A stretch of DNA of 9,553 bases, taken from positions 1-9,553 of the forward strand of contig CAIWSO010000511.1 in the NCBI GenBank assembly GCA_903915315.1, written 5' to 3'. Source of the DNA: an uncultured Spartobacteria bacterium (GTDB taxonomy: Bacteria > Verrucomicrobiota > Verrucomicrobiia > Chthoniobacterales > Terrimicrobiaceae). The notes beneath the pieces were generated by a model. It was not told the DNA's origin and searched no databases. It saw nothing but the letters and a program-made list of their open reading frames with translations. The position numbers were made by a program, and so were the translations under genes. Below, one piece after another: positions 1 to 6,108 of the stretch (its first letter is position 1; each line of letters begins with the position of its first letter).

Positions 1-1
1 C

Positions 2-1036
2 ATGATCCGGTTTCTGGGCGAGAATGGCGCGGAGGAGGGTTATAGACTCCCGACGCAAGACATCATGGTACGAAATCTGAAGACGTGTCATGCCACTCTG
101 CAAGTCGCCATGAAGTGGCTGGTGGAAGATGGCGTGCTTTCCCGCACCCGGAAGAAGGGCACATTCGTCCTCCAGCCCTACCCTGCAGCCCCGAAACGTG
201 CGATCTGGCGGATAGGAATCGTCATGCCGTCTTTGGCGAATAGTGCATTCCTGCCGCTCCTGACCCACTTTCTCCACCAGCATTTGTCGCATCAGGGCGC
301 GTCAGCAAGGGCCTATTTCCTATCTCCCAAAGCCGCACCCGCCGCAGAGGTCGTGGTCCGCCGGGATTCCGAATTCCTGGGCCTCGCAGAGGATATCCGG
401 GATGGTTTGCTCGACGGAATCGTGACCGCGACCCGACTTCGCTGCCCCAGTCTGCCGGTGAGCAGTGCTGGGATTTTATACGATCAATCCGGCTTCGGCG
501 CGGTCTATGACGAGGAATTCTTCATGCGCACCGCAATGGATTTCCTCGAGACCAACAAGGCAAAACGGGTGTTCTGTATGTTGCCATTTGACCTCGCGGA
601 GATTTTTCCTCCTATGGGCGAAATGCTGACTCAACTTCGAGCCCATCTTGAAGCCAAAGGTGGAACCCTGGAAGTCACTCAGAATCACGCCATTCCGTAC
701 TCCGGTCGGCGGCTCGCGCAGCGCTTGCTGGAGCGGCATCCCTCCCTTCGCCCGCAGGGGCTCGTTATCCAAAGCGAGACTCAGGCTCAGATGTTCTGCA
801 ATACGCTGGCCGCGACATCCTACAGCCCACTCATCGTCACTCAGACGAACAAACAAATCCCGACAACCTTCGCTCTCCCGGTTCACAAACTGGCGGTTGA
901 TGTCGAGGAAGTCGCGGCCTGTGCGGTCCGACTCCTGATTGAAAAGCTCCGCCGACCTTCCCAAAAGGGTGCCACTCTCCGACTCAAACACCATGCCACA
1001 CATCCCGAAAGCAAGACCTTGATCTCCAACCTCTAA
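2..1036 (+). CDS. GntR-type transcriptional regulator with LacI-like sensor domain, 5' truncated
   Basis: Sugar-type transcription factor, cut at its 5' end by the window edge. The visible 344 residues begin inside a GntR winged helix: LPT at 16-18 matches the family's LPS/LPT turn, helices follow to about residue 46 (ending VEDGVL), and the wing is RKKGTFV at 50-56. One N-terminal helix (about 15-20 residues) is expected upstream, so the ATG at base 2 is probably internal. From W69 (WRIGIVMP) to the end, the alternating alpha/beta pattern resembles the periplasmic-binding-protein-like effector domain of LacI/GalR and AraR-type hybrids, which usually bind a small sugar. The position normally occupied by a Ser-Arg pair at the start of the recognition helix is Cys29-His30. 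Its stop is 41 bases before the next gene on the same strand, so it may control, or be co-transcribed with, the locus. That link is inferred from position only. Confidence 0.82.
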   Translation: MIRFLGENGAEEGYRLPTQDIMVRNLKTCHATLQVAMKWLVEDGVLSRTRKKGTFVLQPYPAAPKRAIWRIGIVMPSLANSAFLPLLTHFLHQHLSHQGASARAYFLSPKAAPAAEVVVRRDSEFLGLAEDIRDGLLDGIVTATRLRCPSLPVSSAGILYDQSGFGAVYDEEFFMRTAMDFLETNKAKRVFCMLPFDLAEIFPPMGEMLTQLRAHLEAKGGTLEVTQNHAIPYSGRRLAQRLLERHPSLRPQGLVIQSETQAQMFCNTLAATSYSPLIVTQTNKQIPTTFALPVHKLAVDVEEVAACAVRLLIEKLRRPSQKGATLRLKHHATHPESKTLISNL

Positions 1037-1077
1037 AACCAAACCCATCGCCGTATTACTCTAACCAACCAGAATAT

Positions 1078-4000
1078 ATGAATCCAATTCTACGTTCCCT
1101 TGGCTGCGCCACCCTGCTGGCTGCGCTCTCCTCTACGCTCTCCGGCAATACGCCCCCCGGTCTCGAGACATGCCGGATTCCCCTCGTTCGTAATATCGAA
1201 CAAGCCCCAGTGATTGATGGGAAGATGGTCGGCAGCGAGTGGAAATATGCGCTGAAGATGACGGGCCTCGTCACCAGCGAGGGGGCGCTCAGCCAACGGC
1301 AGTTGCAGGTTTCCTACATTACAGACGGCGAGTATCTCTATGTTGGCATGTCGGTCCCGTCGGTGCCAGAGGGCACAGCACCGGAAATCAAGCAAGGGAT
1401 CAATTATGATAATCCCGCTTATGAGAACCTCTTCAAGAACGACCACGTGGAAGTGAAGTTCGGTCCGCCCAACCGCACGGAGACCGGCGACTTCTATCTG
1501 GTCGCGGATGCCTCAGGGAACACTTTTAGTCAGCGCATCAAACGTGAGTTCCGACCCTTTGTCGGCCCATGGGAAATCCGTTCCTCTTCGGATGACAAAG
1601 GGTGGACTTATGAAATGCGGATGAAGCTCAGCGAATTCGGGCTTCAACCCGCAAAGGACGGCGACATTTGGGCGATCAACTTCAATACGGTTTTGCAGTT
1701 CCCCTTGACCTTCATCGGCTTGGTAGCCGGTCCCCATAAGGTCGCCCCGGCCACGATCACGGCGGATGCGGCGGCGGTGCAATTCGAGTCGCTCGGCGAT
1801 CTGCCACGCGGCAAACTCGATCTCACCGTCTCTGTCCGCGAATACGAGGGGGTAGTGGCAACGCCGAAAGAAGGAGCCTACGATGAGCGCAAGGTGGAAT
1901 CTGGCGGACTCAAACTCGCAGCGACCGGAAAAGCGGCGCGGGTGACGGCGGAAATTCTCGATGAAAGCGGGAAGCAGGTCTTTGCGAAGTCCGAGGTTCT
2001 TGCGCTGCTGCCGGCACAGAAAATCCTCTCAAAGATTTCCCACGACTTCACTCCCAACGCGAAAAACACGCTAAAACTCAAGGTCGAGACCGCGCCCTCC
2101 GCGAAAGATTTTGATACGGATGCCGACCCGTCGAAAATTTCCGTGACCTACGCGGCGAGCATTCCGTTTCTGCCCTTCAACGAAAAGGAGGTAACCAGCT
2201 GGCAGGAACGCCTGGAAAAAGGCACTGTGCTGGGATCTTGGCGGATCACGCCGGCCTTTTTTCCGTATTGGGAAAAAGCCAAAGTCGAGGCAAACTTCTT
2301 CGAGGGCAAGATCGCGGATGCAGCCCGGAAGCTCCGCGTGCGCATCACTTCGGACCAGGGTTTTCAGGCCGAAAAGGAAGTCCCCGTTGAAAATGGCGTG
2401 CTGGTCATCTCCGGACCAGAGAAAGTCTTGGAAATCCCGATTCCGGGCCTACCGACCGGCACCTACACGACGGTAGCCGATGTGATCGGGGAGGATGGAA
2501 AAGTTCTTGCGACCCTGGAGGAAAAATACGTGCGCAAAGTCTTCCCATGGGAACACAACACGCTGGGAAAATCCCGCGGGGTAATCAAGCCGTGGACACA
2601 AATGTCCGTCGCGGGCGATGATGTTCTTTGCTGGGGCCGAACCTACAAACTGAACTCATTCGGTTGGCCCACCCAAATCATCAGTGCGAACAAGCCGATC
2701 CTTGCGGCTCCGCTCACCATCAGCCTGAAGGGTGAGAACAACAAACTCATCACCCAAGAGGCAAGTGGCTCACTGACTTTCGATGAAAAGGCCGAGGACC
2801 GCGTGCGTTGGATGGGTCAAGGAAGCCTTGGCGGATCGATCAAGACATCCATTACGGGTCTGGCGGAATACGACGGCTTCACATGGTATGAAGTAACGCT
2901 CACGCCGGAGTCCCCACTCAAGGTCAGCTCGGGTCGCATTTCCATCGCGCTTCCGGAGGAGGTCGCCCAGCTCATGCACTTCCAATCCTGCTGGGCGCGT
3001 GACAATTTCTCCGGCGCGGTCCCACGCGGCGAGGGCACGGTTTTCCGCAGTCTCGACACAATCAACTACGGACGCAAAGGCGCCTTCTCACCACACGTCT
3101 GGCTGGGAAATCTCACCCGCGGCCTCTCTTGGTTTGCCGACTCCGACGAAGGCTGGAGCTCCTCGCCGGACAAGTCCGCAATTGAGATCGTGCGCAAAGA
3201 CGGCCAGGTCGAACTCGTGATGAACATCATCACCCGCCCGGTGACACTCGACAAACCCCGCACGATCCGCTTCGGCCTGATGGCCACGCCCTTGAAGCCT
3301 CCGTTGCCGGTCAAGCCGCTCAAAGACCGCTATGTGAACTGGCTTTCGCTGATCGATGGCAAGACGGTCATCCAGCCGTTCATGTATGCGACCTATCCGA
3401 AGGATTTCAACTACGCCCTCGTTGACGAACACATTCCGGACCGGCGCCTCTATTTCAACAAGCACGAAATGGGCGCAGCCCTGCCCGAGCGAGCCATATT
3501 TGACAACGAATGGGGTGGGATGCATCCCGATCCTGATTATCCCGGCGCACCCGAACGATTCGGGCCGGGGATTGAGTCGCGCACAATCCAACGGGCTCTT
3601 ACTGACAGCCGAATCGACATGCAGGTTTATTACATTTCCGAATTGGCCAAGAAAACAAAGATGCCCGGCACCTACTGGGACATCACAGGCATCTCCAGCG
3701 GACTCCCGATGGTGGAGAACGGGACGGCTTACGTGGACGAAGAGACCGGGCGCATCGTGCCAACATTTGACATGTTGAAGAGCCGCGAACTCTTCAAGCG
3801 CGTTGCCACCATGTGGCAAGAAATCCGGGGCGAGCCGGACTACATGGAGATCCACTCCACCAACCACATCGCCCCACCATTTTACAGCTTCGCTTACGAG
3901 TGGCTGAACTTCGAATGGCTCAATACCGCCCTCAAAGCCAAACGCCCGGACGGGAGGCTCATGGATTACATTGACCTGCGCCCTCTCGACACCTTTGCCA

Positions 4001-4569
4001 CCGAGGGCGTGGTCACCCAATTTGGATGCTGGATCAAGCCGATCAGCTCTGGAGCTCGTCCCGAAGATCCAGCGGAGTTCCGACGCCTCGAACGCTCGGC
4101 TTCCGCCCTCGGCGGGCTGCACAACCATCTTCGCGGCTATCAGCCAACGCTGACGCCGCGTGAGGTTTCGTTCATTGGCTACTGGGATGAGGAAAGCCGC
4201 ATCACAACCAACCAGGAAAAAGTCAAAGCCTCCTTCTGGCAACAGGGCGACACCTTGGAAGTGATCGTGGTGAACTTGGACGACAAATCCGCCACCGCAC
4301 AGATCCAATTTGATGCAGACAAACTGGGGGTCAAGACCATCCTCACCGTCGAAGACATCACACCTGAGAGCGAACTCGAGATTTACATCGATACTCTGGG
4401 CAGACAGGTCAAGACTGAACTTGCCAAGAAGTCGAAAGCACTTCTTGAGCAGATGCGAACATCCAAACCCGCCGCCACCTTCAGCCGTAGCGAAAAGTTC
4501 CTCGAAATCACCGTGCCGGATCTCCCATCCCATGACTACCGGGTTCTCCGGGTGAAAGTGGGGCAATAA
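1078..4569 (+). CDS. Large exported protein with CBM9-like domain and putative glycoside-hydrolase (DUF6067-like) domain
   Basis: 1163 residues, probably exported. Residues 1-23 look like a Sec signal peptide (Arg6, hydrophobic stretch, small residues near 22-23). Residues about 40-215 resemble a CBM9-like carbohydrate-binding sandwich: IDG at 46-48, then a Trp, NDHVEV at 121-126, and a closing DIWAINFN at 196-203. Residues 220-750 are beta-rich, with no family I can name. Residues about 755-1070 look like a hydrolase barrel of the DUF6067/GH123-like kind. The signs are FDNEWGG at 808-814, YWDITG at 866-871, a DEETG turn followed by a Lys/Arg-rich helix, and H926-S927 followed by PP at 933-934 and E946. 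D868 and E946 are candidate catalytic residues by analogy only. The last 90 residues form another beta domain. The likely role is binding and cleaving a glycan outside the cytoplasm; the substrate is unknown. No Shine-Dalgarno precedes the ATG, but the signal peptide fits this start. It heads a four-gene run, with the next gene 1 base away. Confidence 0.85.
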   Translation: MNPILRSLGCATLLAALSSTLSGNTPPGLETCRIPLVRNIEQAPVIDGKMVGSEWKYALKMTGLVTSEGALSQRQLQVSYITDGEYLYVGMSVPSVPEGTAPEIKQGINYDNPAYENLFKNDHVEVKFGPPNRTETGDFYLVADASGNTFSQRIKREFRPFVGPWEIRSSSDDKGWTYEMRMKLSEFGLQPAKDGDIWAINFNTVLQFPLTFIGLVAGPHKVAPATITADAAAVQFESLGDLPRGKLDLTVSVREYEGVVATPKEGAYDERKVESGGLKLAATGKAARVTAEILDESGKQVFAKSEVLALLPAQKILSKISHDFTPNAKNTLKLKVETAPSAKDFDTDADPSKISVTYAASIPFLPFNEKEVTSWQERLEKGTVLGSWRITPAFFPYWEKAKVEANFFEGKIADAARKLRVRITSDQGFQAEKEVPVENGVLVISGPEKVLEIPIPGLPTGTYTTVADVIGEDGKVLATLEEKYVRKVFPWEHNTLGKSRGVIKPWTQMSVAGDDVLCWGRTYKLNSFGWPTQIISANKPILAAPLTISLKGENNKLITQEASGSLTFDEKAEDRVRWMGQGSLGGSIKTSITGLAEYDGFTWYEVTLTPESPLKVSSGRISIALPEEVAQLMHFQSCWARDNFSGAVPRGEGTVFRSLDTINYGRKGAFSPHVWLGNLTRGLSWFADSDEGWSSSPDKSAIEIVRKDGQVELVMNIITRPVTLDKPRTIRFGLMATPLKPPLPVKPLKDRYVNWLSLIDGKTVIQPFMYATYPKDFNYALVDEHIPDRRLYFNKHEMGAALPERAIFDNEWGGMHPDPDYPGAPERFGPGIESRTIQRALTDSRIDMQVYYISELAKKTKMPGTYWDITGISSGLPMVENGTAYVDEETGRIVPTFDMLKSRELFKRVATMWQEIRGEPDYMEIHSTNHIAPPFYSFAYEWLNFEWLNTALKAKRPDGRLMDYIDLRPLDTFATEGVVTQFGCWIKPISSGARPEDPAEFRRLERSASALGGLHNHLRGYQPTLTPREVSFIGYWDEESRITTNQEKVKASFWQQGDTLEVIVVNLDDKSATAQIQFDADKLGVKTILTVEDITPESELEIYIDTLGRQVKTELAKKSKALLEQMRTSKPAATFSRSEKFLEITVPDLPSHDYRVLRVKVGQ

Positions 4570-4570
4570 C

Positions 4571-5329
4571 ATGAAACCGCTATTCACACTCACACTCTGT
4601 TTGCTCGGGATCGGCATGGGCCGGGCTGATCTCTGGGAACCTTGGCGCAAGGATGCAAAAGAAGATCTGAATTCCTCGTCCTACACAGTTACCAAAGCCG
4701 AACCTTTACTCTTCAAACCCTGGGAGAATTTGGCACCTGCCGCTGCTCAAGGCGTGACATCTGGATCCGGCTCGTCCCCAGACGATCCGGCCCTCTATGC
4801 CACTTATGATGCAACGAACAAGGCTCCGAAATTTAGCATCAGCGTTGGTGACATTCCTGTAACGAAAACCGAGGGCTGCGAGCTGACATTTCGTTTCCGC
4901 GCCGGCAGCGTCCCATCCAAATTGGAAGCCAGCTATGTGCTCGCGAATCTCGAACTCACCGGCACGGGCCGAAAGGATGCCTTCTACCTCCATGTCTATC
5001 GCCCGCCGAAAGCAAGTATGAAGTCGGGATTCATGCTGAACCACCTGGCGAAAAAAGGGCAGTGGGAACGCGCCGCCGTGACGCGCGGAGCCGTCCTGCC
5101 TACGGAAGCCACCACACTGGATCGCGCTTGGCACACCGTTCGCATCGCATGGCGCATCGGGGAGATCGAAGTCTTCTTTGACAATCTTCTCGCACTTCGC
5201 GCCTTCGACCCAACGATTGACTACCAAACCTTCAGCATCTCCAAAATCCAACCAGGCGGAGAAACGCTCTTCAAAAGCCTTGACCTCTCCGCCATCGAGG
5301 TGCGCCCTGTCACTTTCAACAACAACTAA
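4571..5329 (+). CDS. Exported beta-rich protein, ConA-like/DUF1080-like fold suspected (paralogue 1)
   Basis: 252 residues with a clear signal peptide: Lys2, a hydrophobic core at 4-16, and likely cleavage after GRA at 17-19. The mature part alternates short beta-strand patterns, with GCELTFRFRAG near the middle, WHTVRIAW and then EVFFDN at 200-205. An amphipathic strand pairing of the type 'H-x-(L/V)-R-(I/L)' followed by an aromatic-aromatic-Asp-Asn/Gly turn is typical of concanavalin-A-like jelly rolls such as LamG and DUF1080 (3-keto-disaccharide hydrolase) proteins. The fold assignment is inferred from pattern, and no catalytic residues can be claimed. It starts 1 base after the preceding stop, so it is probably translationally coupled. 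It shares length, end motifs and order with the next gene, suggesting an old tandem duplication. It may bind glycan or act on a modified sugar. Confidence 0.72.
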   Translation: MKPLFTLTLCLLGIGMGRADLWEPWRKDAKEDLNSSSYTVTKAEPLLFKPWENLAPAAAQGVTSGSGSSPDDPALYATYDATNKAPKFSISVGDIPVTKTEGCELTFRFRAGSVPSKLEASYVLANLELTGTGRKDAFYLHVYRPPKASMKSGFMLNHLAKKGQWERAAVTRGAVLPTEATTLDRAWHTVRIAWRIGEIEVFFDNLLALRAFDPTIDYQTFSISKIQPGGETLFKSLDLSAIEVRPVTFNNN

Positions 5330-5347
5330 AATCACCCGTTCCAACCA

Positions 5348-6106
5348 ATGAAAACACCATACACCCAACTCATCGGCCTCGCTCTCATCAGCGGAGCCTT
5401 ACTCACATCATCCCTTCGTGCCAGCGACGACAAGACCATCGCGCTCGGCGATCGCACGATCACTCAAGGCGAGGTTCTCTACGATTCAAAAAAGTCCGAT
5501 CAGGCGCGCCAAGGATGGAAGGGGATTGATAGCCTCTCTGGCTTTGCAGAGGATCAGGCTCGTCTCTGCCGAATCCCTGACGGATCAAAAAATGCCGCTT
5601 GGAATTGGAGCGAAATCAACCTTCCAAGCGACCAGGCAGGCGTGATGCTCAGCCTGTCGATCCAGCTTTCCAAAGTGCCGGAGTCGATTCAATCCGGCAT
5701 GGGTGGTTTGTTCGACATATCCATCAAACCGGAGGGCGATGCCCCGTCGTTCGCATTTACACTCACCGCAGCCTACTTGCGGGGAGGTTCATGGTTACTC
5801 AATGGACTCAAAGGCGGCCTCAAAATTCCCAATCAAACGGAGAGAAAGCCTTTTGAGAAAATTGTCATTTCCGATGGTGCCGCAGAAACAAGCAAGGGGC
5901 CTGGATTGGATGCCGAGCCCCACGAACTGCGGTTGATTGTTCTCCCCGGCTTGCTTGCCGCGTTCTGGGACGGACAGTTGATTTTCCAGGCGGAGGATCC
6001 TCAGATTGCACCAGGTAAAATAAGTGTGCGTGCACTCGACCCGGGCGCAGCCTTTGAGTCCATCGATTTGCTCAGCCTCAAGCTGGCGACTGTTTCCGTG
6101 AAGTAG
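5348..6106 (+). CDS. Exported beta-rich protein, ConA-like fold suspected (paralogue 2)
   Basis: 252 residues, the same length as the preceding product. The signal peptide runs to about residue 25 (Lys2, hydrophobic 8-22, likely cleavage after LRA). The mature part has jelly-roll-like strands: GVMLSLSIQLS, GLFDISI, FAFTLTAAYL, then HELRLIVLPG, AAFWDG at 204-209, and a final FESIDL strand. The AFWDG...A-x-DP and F-x-S-(I/L)-DL signatures line up with the FFDN...A-x-DP and FKSLDL signatures of the previous gene at equal spacing. This supports a diverged paralogue rather than mere similarity of size. Overall identity by eye is low. A DUF1080-like or LamG-like fold is possible, and function is unknown. 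It lies 18 bases after the previous stop and 2 bases before the next start, with no obvious ribosome-binding site. Confidence 0.7.
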   Translation: MKTPYTQLIGLALISGALLTSSLRASDDKTIALGDRTITQGEVLYDSKKSDQARQGWKGIDSLSGFAEDQARLCRIPDGSKNAAWNWSEINLPSDQAGVMLSLSIQLSKVPESIQSGMGGLFDISIKPEGDAPSFAFTLTAAYLRGGSWLLNGLKGGLKIPNQTERKPFEKIVISDGAAETSKGPGLDAEPHELRLIVLPGLLAAFWDGQLIFQAEDPQIAPGKISVRALDPGAAFESIDLLSLKLATVSVK

Positions 6107-6108
6107 CT

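Noticed and set aside
476..1048. A 190-codon minus-strand open frame over the regulator
   Set aside because: It is a shadow of the GntR/LacI-hybrid frame, with no recognisable protein features.
1037..1077. An operator for the regulator in the 41-base gap before the large gene, suggested by repeated AACCAA
   Set aside because: The repeats are short and low-complexity and no palindrome was found, so no site is supported.
1078..1110. A possible lipoprotein signal (Leu-Gly-Cys at residues 8-10) in the large exported protein
   Set aside because: The Cys lies too early, before the hydrophobic core, and the preceding residues do not match a lipobox. An ordinary Sec signal fits better.
3088..4650. 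A 520-codon open frame on the minus strand inside the large exported-protein gene
   Set aside because: It lies wholly antisense to a well-supported coding frame with signal peptide and domain motifs. Its translation shows no recognisable domain and looks like a mirror of the plus-strand codon bias.
4706..5368. A 220-codon minus-strand open frame over the first jelly-roll gene
   Set aside because: The plus-strand gene has a signal peptide, tight spacing to its neighbours and a paralogue next to it. The antisense product has no recognisable feature.
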